Assembly (NCBI RefSeq): GCF_030384665.1
Contig: NC_083676.1
Span: 124,001-188,000, forward strand
Source of the DNA: Lodderomyces elongisporus
Lineage: Eukaryota; Ascomycota; Pichiomycetes; Serinales; Debaryomycetaceae
Reading direction: 5' to 3'
Length of the DNA: 64,000 nucleotides
The notes under the pieces: generated by a model
Told to the model about the DNA's origin: nothing
The model's database searches: none
Seen by the model: only the letters and a program-made list of their open reading frames with translations
Part shown: one piece after another, positions 9,860 to 20,371 of the stretch
Layout: each line of letters begins with the position of its first letter
How positions within the stretch are numbered: the stretch's first letter is position 1
Made by a program: the position numbers and the translations under genes

Positions 9860-12800
9860 CTATATAAAATAACTTCTCCACAAGACACCCTCTAGATCTT
9901 GAATCTGATCTTCATTGAATATCTTGCTATCCACGTGCCATGTGTCTTGTCTATCTTTTCTAAACTTACCCAATGTTTCTTTGGCCGTCTTACCAACTAT
10001 ACCCGGAAGTCCAGTGGATTTATTTGCTAGCGTGGTCAAGATATGTGGAACCCATTGAGGTGGCGGAGAGGCAAATGAAAATGCATGAACAAGAGAGCCA
10101 AGGCCCAAAGTTGCCCCATGAGCTTTAACAATGTCTTCTTGTGATAAGTTTTTGATGCCTCCCTTTTTCTTGTATTTGACACGCACTTCGTCCAATTGCG
10201 AGGTGTACGACTTGATGAATTTATGGACAACATGCTCAACATCTTCAACTGGAAGCATATGGATAAGACCAGATAAAGTTGCCGATTCGGCTTCTCGAAC
10301 CTCCAAATGTCTATGGTACAACAATGAATTGGTAATGTTTATAATCCTCTCTCTTTGTTCTTTTGACAATTTGAACAAGTTTCTGAAATAAATCGTCTCG
10401 GTAAATTCACCAATAACAATTGTTTGAACAATGCCCAAATCTCGCTTTGTATAACTTTCCAACATCTCTACAATTGACTCCAAGTATTCCTTAATGTAAG
10501 CAATTTGTGAAACCTTTTTGAAGGCCGTGATTGGGTCAATTTGACCCAACTGACAAACTTCTTTCATGTTGATAAGATTCAACAAAAATGGAACGATATA
10601 TTGAGGAACATATTCTTGAAGCAATATACTTGCATTAGTGTTCAAATCTTGTTTCAACCAGTACAATAATGTTGACGCCGTATTGATGTAATCAGATACC
10701 AATATCTCCTGTGGAGTCAAATGCATAACTTCATTACGCTTGCGCTCAGTTTCAGCAAATAATTGTGGTATTTTGCTAATAGCTCCGCGCTCATTCTGCA
10801 GTGCATTTAAAAGTAGTGAGTTGATACCATCATTGCATCCTTTCAAAAACACTTTGCTATCGGCAAATGAATCCAAATAATAATTGATGGACAATATAGC
10901 CATGAACACACCAATCTCTTTTCTTACTGCATTATATTTGTGATTGATATTTGCCAAACACAAATCAAGGTACTTGTCAACATCTGCCAACCGCCAAGAG
11001 AGTGCAGATGTAACAGCCCGCACATAGCTCAAGCGAGTTGAATCTTTAAAGGCCGAGTCGGACTTGGGGTCAATTGTAAAGTTCATAATTTCATCCATAA
11101 CTTTGTAAAATCTTCTAATGTCTGCATGTCCTGGTACCCACATGGAAAATAAGCTCCATGTCGCCAGCGTACCCGGTGAGATATCAGAGTCTAGTACTCT
11201 GCGCAAATACTGCCCAACAAACTCATCTCGATCTTCAAAGTAGATTGGTGACGTAAACTTCGACGCCAAGAGAACACCAGCCAATACCTCACAAGTAACA
11301 ATGTGTGCACTTTTTTCATCGCTAACGTATATTTCATCAACAAGGCCCAAGAGGTCTTTGTAACTAAGATTTGGAACTAAATTATTTGACATCAATAAAA
11401 TAATTGATTCGATTGTTATAACGTCGGTCACTTGAAAAGCATTACTGTTTTCTGCTTCCGAGACCCACATTTTCAAAAGCTTTAAAAGCCACTCTCGAGT
11501 GATCCGCTCGCCAAATTTAGTTAGTGACTCAAGGTCGTTAGGACGCATTTCCAATTGAAAAGAAGGCTGCGAAGATAATGCAAGCATCTCGTCGCCCCAG
11601 AATAACCATCCTTTACTTGGCTTGTTATCAATGAAATAATGCGGCATCTCTTGGCAAGTGTCGAATTCTTCCTTCCAAACTTTATAATATGACTCGTTTC
11701 TCCTTGGCTTTGTTGAAATAATTTGTTCAGATTTTGAACGATGATCCAAGTCATAACAATTCTTTACATCATAACTGTAACGATCCAAAATACGAAGTTT
11801 GGTAATGACTCGAGTAATACCCACTAAAGCATGTCTCGAAACGATAGGGTGTTCTTGCGAAGATTCGTTGAACAACGTCTGCAAAATATCAGACCTTACA
11901 GGAAGTTCCAAATACGATTGCAAATTCAGCAACAACTCCAAGTTCAGTAAAGTTACTTTCCAATGAGAATTGTGTCGTTGTTCTTCCAAAACTTTGTGCT
12001 GAAGCCTTTCCAATCGATCATAATAAATCTTTCTTTTCTTTTCTTTGGCGAGCTGAACTGCTTTAATTTCCAAATCAATACATTGATCAGGTGGTCTAAT
12101 CAGATCTATCGCTTGCTCATCAATTATGCATACTTTGCTAGGTAAAGAGACCCCTTTCGATATACTGGTAAACAATGCTTGCGCAAGCTTGTACACTTTC
12201 GGATCATCGACCTTCAATGAGCGATGAAGCAAATCAACAAACTTGTGAAGGTTGAAATAATCATTGTGCAACTTGTACTTGATACGTTTGAGCGCAAATA
12301 CTTTCAACGCATTCTCGATTTCCTTGGGCTGTTCTGACTCTAAGGCACTGCTCAAGTTCTTGAATGCCGTCTTAATTATATGATTATAAGATCCGCTCAA
12401 TCTTTTCATACCATCAAGTAGCATTCTTTGCGCACTGTTTGATATTTCGGCATAATTTGAAGCTGCAATTTTAACCACATCATCGATCAACACACGATCC
12501 AAGTTGGTTTCGGCTCTAGCTGTGGCATGCAATGCAACTCTCGTCTGGTGGTACATTTCTAATCGCGCAGCAATTGCAATACGAGTGAATGGCTTTCTAA
12601 CTCGATTAATTATTTGAAGATATTGAACATAGCCGTAGTCAATCTCGGCATTGCTTGAACCAAGTGCCCTTTCTCTACCTACATCGGATATCCAAATACC
12701 AATAGCAAACAAAAGATTCTTGAATATTCTTATGTTATCATGGAAATTGGCATTCAAGAATTTGGCGACAAAATGCAAGCTTCGTCCGATAAGGTATCTA

Positions 12801-15800
12801 GTCTTGTGGATTTTCAAATACAAATCTTTGGATCTCTTGTTCTTTGCATCATTACCAAAAAAGTAGTTGGAAGTGTACAAGCTTCTTTCACGGAAGGTGA
12901 TGGCCGGATTCATGCTAGACATGTGCACTCCTTCAACGCTTGGAGTTCCTCTACCTCCCAAATCGATGTCAGAGACGTTTTTTCCTGTTGCATGCATGAA
13001 CAGATGTTTTTCTGTTGGTGTTGATTTCGTCAGTGGGACATCTTCCTTATCAAATTCGCCATTCAGATGTTCATTACTTAGCTGGTCGCTAACGATATCG
13101 CCCATTTTAGAAAAATCTGCCATGTAATCTATGAGGTCTTCGCTTTTGAGATCCTGCATGATTTGTTTCATGTTCTCAGTAACATTCTCGTCGTAAAGAA
13201 TATCCTTTTGTGTAGAGATCCCAGAAATTTCCTTCACACGTTTAAGAAGTTGCAAACGTTGTTGAATGGATTCCTTATCATGATTGAGATTTGGAATGTC
13301 TTCTGCAAATGACGGGTCTAACAAGTAAGCAATTCCACTCAGTGAATATGCCAAGTATAATAAGTTAACACGGAGTTCATCTAGTATCATTATTGATGAT
13401 TTACTAGCAGCTACACTAACTGCTGTTCCAGCCGCTGTTCCCGCTGCGGATCCAGCATCATTAGCACCATAACTTTCAATTATATTCGTGACATTCTTCA
13501 AACATCTCGACACGTGTTCATTGAAAAATTCATAAGCAAATTCTATTTCCCGCTCTGTAGAAATGAACCAGTCAAATTTGAGATCTTCAAATCTATCCTT
13601 TTTGTCCCAAAATCCACCCCAGCAGTCTACGGTAAGACCGTGCCTCTTTTCATAATCAGGAGATATAAGACGGCACTCGTTGATTTTGATTTTAGTCACC
13701 GTCTGAAGAACCTGGTTAACAAAAAATGATGAAGAGTAAACACATGGGCCCTTGACATTATCCATGAGATAAAAAGAAAACACTTTGAGCTCTTTATGCA
13801 TGGCGACTAACTGAGCACCTGCATTGCCAACACATTCATTCAAGATGGTCAAGTACCAGAGCAAAGCTTGGTCTCGAGGTACAATATCACTGCCCGTACG
13901 AGCCACGCCTGCTCCATTCTCATCAATCTCGTCTCTAATCTTATCAACCAAGATCTCATAGTTTGCCTTGAAACATTTTGGGTCACGCTTAATAATCGCC
14001 CCGCAGATCTCAGCAACTGGACTGGCAACTAGATGGTGTACATTGTTTAAAGAAAACTTTAAAAATTCATTTTTGAATATGTTGAAAATCTCATCTGACA
14101 TGGACTCAAACATGACAAAAAAGAATTTAGGTAACGAAAGGGCCAAGCTTTTCTCCAACCCTGAGCTTTTTGAGGGATCGGGTAAATTCTCGAGTAATGT
14201 AGGCAACTTTTGAGCTAAAGCTATAATTAATTCTTTAAACGCGGAGGTGGATGATTTCAATGCAGCACTTTCCATATCCGGTGAGACTTCAAACTCTTGT
14301 TCGCTTCCATATAATTTGGTATTCAAGTAGTTGACATGATTTGAAGTAAATTCGATTGCTAGCATTGTGTCACCAAATTCACCATTAAGGTCGGCAATAG
14401 GCATATAGGTTGAAAAGGCCGAAAACACTTCCAATGTCTGTAATGTCTTTTCCAAATCATTAGAATCAACTCCAGGCAATGCTAATGACAATAATCGTGT
14501 AACGTGAACTCTAAATATAGGCGTCGATACCAAGTGTCGAGCCAAAGTATCCATCGTGCGGAGAGCGTTTATTACTCTATGGGTGGAAATCACACCTTCC
14601 AACGATTCGTAAATATCTAATAACGTATTTTCCAAAACATAATCTGGTTCCAAATATGCAAGTAGTTGTAAAGCCGATAAGTATTCAGAGGCAACGTCTC
14701 CTCTCTTTGAGTGTGTACCTATTTTCACTATTGGCAAGAATATCGACACAAACTTCTTTTTGACCTCTGAAGTAATCTTCATGTTCTCAGGAATATTGTA
14801 AAGACCACTTTCTGACTGTGTCTCCATATTGTATCTTTTATGAAATTGATAGATAAGGGCCATTATTAATCTAGATATCGGTCTCGTCCACTCACCAGAA
14901 TTAGATGGATGGATATAACTTTCAATGGCATTCACCAATGTTCTCAAATGATGAATTAAACCTCGTTCAGTAAATGCACTCTCCCCATTAATGGAAAATA
15001 CAATCATTGAAGCAAAGCCATGGAAGTACTTTAGTTTCCGCGAAGCGTATTTTTTAGGCATTATACCTAAATTATTGATCAATTCGTTGAATGTAAACTC
15101 CATTTGGTCTTTTGAGAATAAACCAAAATTGCCCAATTTAACAACATTCCTTATTGTACTTCCGTCTTTGATTACTTTTTCGTCGAATTTTTTCATCGTT
15201 TCCATAGCAATAATACCCAATCTGGAAGTAACTTGCTCCTCAAATCCTTTTGTCTTATTCAACTTAAGCCACATGTAAAAAAATGAGTTTATGTAATGGC
15301 GTATATCATTTTCATCATCAGCACCTCCTTGTGTAAAATTGAGTGGCATTAAGGCCAATGCAGAAACTACCAGTGCTGAAGTTGATACTGAAAAATTACT
15401 CACTATTCTCAGATAGATCTTTGGCAAACAATCTTTATCAAAAAAGTAAGATGCCCGTGATGCTAATTTTGCCAATTGTTTTTGATCCTTCTTTTCAAAA
15501 GAGACCAGGATTGCATCAACTGAAGGAAACAAATGTTCAAGTTCTTTGCACAATCCTTCCCAGGGCAATCTTAATCCCTGTTCGTAAAGTATTTCTTGGT
15601 CCTTTGTGAGTATTTCAAAAACGCGTAAATATGTTTTGATATGAACGTGTTGACCTCTACAAAGACATAATGCAAAGTAGACTTTTGCCAAGTTGGCTCT
15701 CAAGGTGACGGGCATATCATATTTCATTTTGAGCCAAATGAGAAGCTCATGAGTCCAAGTTCGAACACTCACCACGGCGGCTGACTTGGGTGATTTCTTA

Positions 15801-16633
15801 TGTTGCACAGTTGTACTTTCATCATCGTCGTCGTCGTCATCATCATCATCATCGTCATCATCACCGTCGGAGTTGTCGTCTATACCGACTTCGTCTTCCC
15901 CTCCATGGTCTAGTTCCTCATCAGAGGAATCAAACTCTTCAGTCATTGGCTCATCGTCTTCTTGGCCATTGTCCATTTCAAACAAGTTTGTCTCCAAAAC
16001 TAAATCTACATCCGATATGGAATCTTTCAATGCGGCCAAGTCCTTGGCAGATATCGAAAGTGCACCTTGTATATCCAAAGATTTGATTGCAATGTAGAGA
16101 TGTGAAACTATATGGCTCAAAAACTTTGCCAGGTCTTGTGGATTCTCCAATTCATATGGTAACAATTTGGGCAAATCCAAAGTCCGAGGCCGTGATCTAG
16201 CATAAAACCTCGATGTTGGGTCTAATTGCAATTTTGCCAACAACTCTCGATCTCTTGGGTAATCTAAATTGTAGTATTGCTCTCTAGTCGATACAATTGT
16301 ATTGTAAGAGGGTCTTCTAGTCGTGACATGTCGTTGTACATGACCCCAAGTCGTGGGAGTAAATGATCGCGAGGTATCACTATCGAGGGGCGTAAACTGA
16401 GCATCGAAATGAAATTGTCCTTGGATATTGTTATTATGGTTACTTCTAGATGCATTAGGGGTTCTTATAGGAATTGGAGATGTAAGAGTATGTGGTTGAG
16501 TCTCGACATGGAATTTGAGCCCTTCACCCCTTGTCTCCTCAGGTGACCTTCTAAATATGCTGTTGTTGTTATTGTTGTTGTTGTTGTTGCCAACACCGTT
16601 GTTACCTTTCGAAGGTGAATCTGAATGAGACAT
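9860..16633 (-). CDS. BLM10: Proteasome activator Blm10/PA200
   Basis: 2257 residues, close to yeast Blm10 (2143). It is a giant HEAT-repeat protein that caps the 20S core particle and acts in proteasome assembly and ATP-independent degradation in the nucleus. The N-terminus is low-complexity (Asn run), followed by the conserved block RELLAKLQLDPTSRFYA. An acidic stretch with about 14 Asp in a row lies near residue 260 and matches a yeast-specific insertion region. The C-terminal half includes the well-conserved WHVDSKIFNEDQ and DLEGVLW. The last residues are Ser-Tyr-Phe-Ile; Blm10/PA200 proteins usually end Tyr-Tyr-Ala or similar (HbYX motif), so the penultimate Tyr is here Phe. The start at 16633 is the first ATG of an unbroken frame. 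It is convergent with PEF1 (about 200 bases between stops). Confidence 0.95.
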   Translation of the reverse strand: MSHSDSPSKGNNGVGNNNNNNNNNSIFRRSPEETRGEGLKFHVETQPHTLTSPIPIRTPNASRSNHNNNIQGQFHFDAQFTPLDSDTSRSFTPTTWGHVQRHVTTRRPSYNTIVSTREQYYNLDYPRDRELLAKLQLDPTSRFYARSRPRTLDLPKLLPYELENPQDLAKFLSHIVSHLYIAIKSLDIQGALSISAKDLAALKDSISDVDLVLETNLFEMDNGQEDDEPMTEEFDSSDEELDHGGEDEVGIDDNSDGDDDDDDDDDDDDDDESTTVQHKKSPKSAAVVSVRTWTHELLIWLKMKYDMPVTLRANLAKVYFALCLCRGQHVHIKTYLRVFEILTKDQEILYEQGLRLPWEGLCKELEHLFPSVDAILVSFEKKDQKQLAKLASRASYFFDKDCLPKIYLRIVSNFSVSTSALVVSALALMPLNFTQGGADDENDIRHYINSFFYMWLKLNKTKGFEEQVTSRLGIIAMETMKKFDEKVIKDGSTIRNVVKLGNFGLFSKDQMEFTFNELINNLGIMPKKYASRKLKYFHGFASMIVFSINGESAFTERGLIHHLRTLVNAIESYIHPSNSGEWTRPISRLIMALIYQFHKRYNMETQSESGLYNIPENMKITSEVKKKFVSIFLPIVKIGTHSKRGDVASEYLSALQLLAYLEPDYVLENTLLDIYESLEGVISTHRVINALRTMDTLARHLVSTPIFRVHVTRLLSLALPGVDSNDLEKTLQTLEVFSAFSTYMPIADLNGEFGDTMLAIEFTSNHVNYLNTKLYGSEQEFEVSPDMESAALKSSTSAFKELIIALAQKLPTLLENLPDPSKSSGLEKSLALSLPKFFFVMFESMSDEIFNIFKNEFLKFSLNNVHHLVASPVAEICGAIIKRDPKCFKANYEILVDKIRDEIDENGAGVARTGSDIVPRDQALLWYLTILNECVGNAGAQLVAMHKELKVFSFYLMDNVKGPCVYSSSFFVNQVLQTVTKIKINECRLISPDYEKRHGLTVDCWGGFWDKKDRFEDLKFDWFISTEREIEFAYEFFNEHVSRCLKNVTNIIESYGANDAGSAAGTAAGTAVSVAASKSSIMILDELRVNLLYLAYSLSGIAYLLDPSFAEDIPNLNHDKESIQQRLQLLKRVKEISGISTQKDILYDENVTENMKQIMQDLKSEDLIDYMADFSKMGDIVSDQLSNEHLNGEFDKEDVPLTKSTPTEKHLFMHATGKNVSDIDLGGRGTPSVEGVHMSSMNPAITFRERSLYTSNYFFGNDAKNKRSKDLYLKIHKTRYLIGRSLHFVAKFLNANFHDNIRIFKNLLFAIGIWISDVGRERALGSSNAEIDYGYVQYLQIINRVRKPFTRIAIAARLEMYHQTRVALHATARAETNLDRVLIDDVVKIAASNYAEISNSAQRMLLDGMKRLSGSYNHIIKTAFKNLSSALESEQPKEIENALKVFALKRIKYKLHNDYFNLHKFVDLLHRSLKVDDPKVYKLAQALFTSISKGVSLPSKVCIIDEQAIDLIRPPDQCIDLEIKAVQLAKEKKRKIYYDRLERLQHKVLEEQRHNSHWKVTLLNLELLLNLQSYLELPVRSDILQTLFNESSQEHPIVSRHALVGITRVITKLRILDRYSYDVKNCYDLDHRSKSEQIISTKPRRNESYYKVWKEEFDTCQEMPHYFIDNKPSKGWLFWGDEMLALSSQPSFQLEMRPNDLESLTKFGERITREWLLKLLKMWVSEAENSNAFQVTDVITIESIILLMSNNLVPNLSYKDLLGLVDEIYVSDEKSAHIVTCEVLAGVLLASKFTSPIYFEDRDEFVGQYLRRVLDSDISPGTLATWSLFSMWVPGHADIRRFYKVMDEIMNFTIDPKSDSAFKDSTRLSYVRAVTSALSWRLADVDKYLDLCLANINHKYNAVRKEIGVFMAILSINYYLDSFADSKVFLKGCNDGINSLLLNALQNERGAISKIPQLFAETERKRNEVMHLTPQEILVSDYINTASTLLYWLKQDLNTNASILLQEYVPQYIVPFLLNLINMKEVCQLGQIDPITAFKKVSQIAYIKEYLESIVEMLESYTKRDLGIVQTIVIGEFTETIYFRNLFKLSKEQRERIINITNSLLYHRHLEVREAESATLSGLIHMLPVEDVEHVVHKFIKSYTSQLDEVRVKYKKKGGIKNLSQEDIVKAHGATLGLGSLVHAFSFASPPPQWVPHILTTLANKSTGLPGIVGKTAKETLGKFRKDRQDTWHVDSKIFNEDQIQDLEGVLWRSYFI

Positions 16634-16699
16634 GAGGTTCGCTGGTTATCATACACGATGACTCGGTAATTGAATTGAGGTGTGGATAACTACTGTTGG

Positions 16700-16732
<33 letters not shown>

Positions 16733-18055
16733 ATTTGTGTATGAATATATGTATGTAAGTATGGCGAACTGGTATGGCTATTTATTCGCAAATTCAGATA
16801 TAAATTGTATGACGAATAGCGGAGAAAGTAGAATATTGAATCTGCTGCAAAAAAAAAAAAGACACACACACACAAGAAGTACTATGATTATGTGTGTGTA
16901 TATGTGTATATGTGTATATGTGTGTGTGCGTGCGTGTTTTTTTTTGGGAGGAGGTGGAGGTCTTCTCGGTGGCGGCGGCGATTTAGTTGAGCCAATTTAT
17001 ATGAAGAGCGAAGAAAAATGACATCATTAGAGATGGCAAAGATGTGGTTACACATATCAGCACAAGACAAACCCAAATTGAGTTAGACTGAGCTGAATGC
17101 AGTTTGGATGGATCAGGATCAGATTTGAATAAAATTCTACATACCACATAGAACTAAGTAGAGCACTGTTTAATTAGAAAAGTAGAAGATTGAGAATCAA
17201 GATGGAGTTAGTACCTTTTCGTTAACCTATAGTGGATGCGATTAATGTTTTATCTGGTGCATCTTTGCAAAGGTTCTTTTTTTTTTGTGTATGATATATT
17301 AACAGCTTTGTCTGTTCATATGAGACTTAGAGGATTGCAAAACTATACTTTACAATTTTTTGGTTTTGACTAATTCTGAACATGCTCTGTTCGAATCTAA
17401 TTAAAGTCTTCATAATAGTAGTAGAATTTTTTCCTCAATTCTACATATTCTACTCCTACTCTATTACAAGTTATTTAAAGAATCACTCTTTGATTATCTT
17501 AAAGGATTGGTTTCTTTAACTTACGAAAATCCTGAATGGCATTGGATTAAATTTGCTTCTCAGTTGGTAGCGCTTCCCTTTAAAAAACTACTGCATATAG
17601 TCCATAATTTTTTTTCCTCTCTTAATCCATCAGTTGCGAACAAAGAGAGAGAAGAAGAAAAAAAGAAAAAAAAAAAAAAGAAAAAAAAATCGAAGAGCTA
17701 GATGCAAATATAATTTAAATTTTTCAGCTCTCTTCTTTTTCATAGAAACCAAAAAAAAAAAAAAAAGAAAAAAAAATCGAAGAGCTAGATGCAAATATAA
17801 TTTAAATTTTTCAGCTCTCTTCTTTTTCATAGAAACCAAAAAAAAAAAAGAGAGAGAGAGAAAGAGAGAAAGAAAGAAAGAAGCAGCCTTTCCTCTTCAC
17901 CAACTCTGTCACATACACACACTCACAACTCTTTTATTTCATCTTGCTTGGTATATATATATATCTATATCTATATTTATATCTATACATAGCAATATTT
18001 TGCCACTGTCAGTTTACGAGGATTTTTAAAAAAAATAAGCTAACATAGAAACAGA
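16634..18055. other. Divergent intergenic region BLM10-ARB1
   Basis: No gene is seen. It holds the promoters of both neighbours. Simple sequence is dense: alternating AT at about 16700-16725, CA at about 16862-16875, TG-rich alternation at about 16892-16937, and a G-rich patch after it. A tandem 87-bp duplication lies at 17680-17849. A frame of 131 codons reads through the duplication only because 87 is a multiple of three. Confidence 0.6.
17680..17849. repeat. Tandem direct duplication, period 87 bp, upstream of ARB1
   Basis: The segment 17680-17762 recurs at 17767-17849 with no difference that I can see, offset by exactly 87 bases (for example CATAGAAACC at 17741 and again at 17828). Each copy is bounded by A runs. 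Each carries an imperfect inverted repeat: GAAGAGCT near its start and AGCTCTCTTC about 35 bases later. The second copy ends about 205 bases before the ARB1 ATG, so it may lie in the promoter or 5' UTR. Confidence 0.95.
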
Positions 18056-19888
18056 ATGTCAGCAGTATCAGCATCAAAAGCAAAGAGAGAAGCAAAGCGT
18101 TTAGAAAGAGAAGCTAAAAAGGCCGCAGATGGAAAGAGCGTCAAAAAGACCAAGAAGCAAGCTGAAAAGGATGCCGCTGAGGAAGTTGTTGAAGGTACTG
18201 CAGAACAAATCGCCAAGTTGAAATTGCAAACAGATGAGCATGGATTGTCTGATAGAGTTACTACAGGTGTCTTGGCTTCGTTAGAGACATCGAGAGATAT
18301 TAAAATTTCGTCATTGTCACTTTTGTTCCATGGTAAGGTTTTGATTCAGGACTCTACATTGGAATTGAATTATGGTCGTAGATATGGTTTATTGGGTGAA
18401 AACGGATGTGGTAAGTCTACATTGTTGAAGTCCATTGCAGCAAGAGAGTTTCCAATTCCAGAGCACATTGATGTTTACTTGTTGAATGAGCCAGCTGAAC
18501 CAACTGAGTTTTCAGCTTTGGAGTATGTTGTTAGAGAAGCCGAACACGAAATGAAAAGATTGGAAGACTTGGTTGAAGATCTCATTGTTAAAGAAGGACC
18601 AGAATGTCCTGCTTTGGAAGGTCTCTACGAAAAAATCGATGACATGGATCCATCCACATTCGAATCTAGAGCAGCTGTTATCTTGACCGGTTTGGGTTTC
18701 AATGGTGTTACAATCAAAAAGAAGACTAAAGATATGTCTGGTGGTTGGAGAATGCGTGTGGCCCTTGCTAAGGCGTTGTTTGTTAAACCAACTTTGTTGT
18801 TGTTGGATGATCCAACGGCGCACTTGGATTTGGCCGCTTGTGTTTGGTTGGAAGAGTACTTGAAGAGATTCGACAGAACCTTGATTTTGGTTTCACACTC
18901 TCAAGATTTCCTTAACGGTGTTTGTACCAATATGATTGATATGAGATTGAAAGTTTTGACCATGTACGGTGGTAACTACGATTCATATGTCAAGACCAGA
19001 ACCGAATTGGAAACCAATCAAATGAAGCAATACGCTAAGCAACAAGAGGAAATTGCCCACATCAAGAAATTTATCGCATCAGCAGGTACTTATGCAAACT
19101 TGGTGAAGCAAGCCAAGTCAAGACAAAAGATTTTGGACAAGATGGAGGCCGATGGTTTGATCCAACCGGTTGTGCCAGACCGTGTCTTTTCATTTAGATT
19201 CCCTGAGGTTGAGAAATTGCCACCACCAGTGTTGGCATTCGACGATATGTCTTTCTCTTACTCTGGTAAGGACGAAGATAACCTTTACGAACACTTGGAC
19301 ATTGGTATTGATATGGACTCGAGAGTTGCTCTTGTTGGTCCAAATGGTGTGGGAAAATCTACATTGTTGAACTTGTTCCAAGGTAAGTTGACTCCTCAAA
19401 AGGGAAGAGTCATTAAGCACACACACATCAAATTGGGTGTTTACTCGCAACACTCTGCTGACCAATTGGACCTTACTAAAACTCCATTAGAGTTTGTTCG
19501 TGACAAGTTTGCAAACATTTCACAGGACTACCAATACTGGAGAAGTCAATTGGGTCGTTATGGATTGAGTGGTGAAGCTCAAACAGCACAGATGGCCACT
19601 TTGTCAGAAGGTCAAAGATCACGTGTTGTGTTTGGTCTTCTTGCATTGGAAGCACCAAACTTGATCTTATTGGATGAACCTACAAATGGTTTGGACTTGT
19701 CGACCATTGATTCCTTGGCAGATGCCATCAATGCATTCAACGGTGGTGTTGTTGTCGTCTCGCACGATTTCAGATTGCTTGACAAAGTTGCCAAGGATAT
19801 TTTTGTGATTGAGAACAAGACCGCTACTAGATGGAACGGTTCTATCTTGGACTATAAAAAGACATTGGCAGACAAGGTTGTGCTTTAA
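18056..19888 (+). CDS. ARB1: ABCF ATPase Arb1, ribosome biogenesis factor
   Basis: 610 residues, the same length as S. cerevisiae Arb1 and very similar throughout. It is a soluble twin-ATPase of the ABCF family needed for 40S and 60S subunit biogenesis, shuttling between nucleus and cytoplasm. A Lys/Ala-rich N-terminus of about 60 residues is followed by NBD1 with Walker A GENGCGKST (114-122), signature MSGGWRMRVALA and the Arb1-typical Walker B LLLLDDPTAHLDL. There, Asp replaces the usual catalytic Glu of DEPT, which is a family trait. The linker is GTYANLVKQAKSRQK. NBD2 has GPNGVGKST, LSEGQRSRV and LLDEPTNGLDL. There are no membrane segments. Leu is mostly TTG, consistent with high expression. 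Confidence 0.97.
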   Translation: MSAVSASKAKREAKRLEREAKKAADGKSVKKTKKQAEKDAAEEVVEGTAEQIAKLKLQTDEHGLSDRVTTGVLASLETSRDIKISSLSLLFHGKVLIQDSTLELNYGRRYGLLGENGCGKSTLLKSIAAREFPIPEHIDVYLLNEPAEPTEFSALEYVVREAEHEMKRLEDLVEDLIVKEGPECPALEGLYEKIDDMDPSTFESRAAVILTGLGFNGVTIKKKTKDMSGGWRMRVALAKALFVKPTLLLLDDPTAHLDLAACVWLEEYLKRFDRTLILVSHSQDFLNGVCTNMIDMRLKVLTMYGGNYDSYVKTRTELETNQMKQYAKQQEEIAHIKKFIASAGTYANLVKQAKSRQKILDKMEADGLIQPVVPDRVFSFRFPEVEKLPPPVLAFDDMSFSYSGKDEDNLYEHLDIGIDMDSRVALVGPNGVGKSTLLNLFQGKLTPQKGRVIKHTHIKLGVYSQHSADQLDLTKTPLEFVRDKFANISQDYQYWRSQLGRYGLSGEAQTAQMATLSEGQRSRVVFGLLALEAPNLILLDEPTNGLDLSTIDSLADAINAFNGGVVVVSHDFRLLDKVAKDIFVIENKTATRWNGSILDYKKTLADKVVL

Positions 19889-20298
19889 AATTCTTTGTCT
19901 TTTGTTGATTTCTTATTCCTGATTTGTTTTGCTTGGGTTGTAGGTTTAATTATTTTATAGAGTATTCACAATTTGAAAGTATTTAATATTTTTTTTAAAA
20001 AAAAAATAAAAAAAAATAAGAGGAAAGTAGTAAAAAAAAAAAAATGAAATATAAAGTAATTATCGATGTAGTGGAAGAAAAAACAAACTCATAGAGCTAT
20101 AAACTTAAACTTGGGATTCGAAATAGGTAAAAAGAAGGATAGAAACTGTCGTTTTTTTATCTTTGATCGTGGTTTATAGAGAGAGGTAGGAGGTAGAAGA
20201 AAAAGAAAAATAAAAAAAAAATTAGAAAAAGAAAATTGTAGATGGATAATAAATTTACAATCTTGAAAAAGAAAAAAAAAAAAGAAAAAAAGAAAATG
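19889..20298. other. ARB1 3' flank up to tRNA-Ala
   Basis: Very A-rich sequence with many A runs of 8-13. It holds the ARB1 3' UTR and polyadenylation region. The A run at 20293-20296 reads TTTT on the minus strand, three bases after the encoded 3' end of the tRNA, and would serve as the RNA polymerase III terminator. Confidence 0.6.
20293..20296 (-). terminator. Pol III terminator of tRNA-Ala
   Basis: TTTT on the minus strand directly after the tRNA 3' end, followed by longer T runs. Position and sequence are as expected for a tRNA gene. Confidence 0.75.
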
Positions 20299-20371
20299 TG
20301 GACGAGTTAAGAATCGAACTCAAGACCTTTTCCATGCTAAGGAAACGCTCTGCCAACTGAGCTACACGCCC
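20299..20371 (-). tRNA. tRNA-Ala (anticodon AGC)
   Basis: The minus strand gives a complete 73-base cloverleaf without an intron: acceptor GGGCGTG / CTCGTCC, D arm GCTC...GAGC, anticodon stem TTTCC / GGAAA with loop TTAGCAT (anticodon AGC, read as IGC), T arm TTGAG / CTTAA with loop TTCGATT, and discriminator A. The third acceptor pair is G3-U70, the main identity element of tRNA-Ala. The U-U mismatch at pair 6 is, as I recall, also present in S. cerevisiae tRNA-Ala. CCA is not encoded. Confidence 0.97.

Noticed and set aside
17385..17400. GTTCGAATC, a T-loop-like string
   Set aside because: No flanking T stem, anticodon arm or acceptor stem can be built, so not a tRNA.
17634..18029. 131-codon frame reading through the 87-bp duplication
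   Set aside because: The repeat length is a multiple of three, which keeps frames open on both strands; composition is Lys/Phe homopolymer-derived and it ends just before the ARB1 start.
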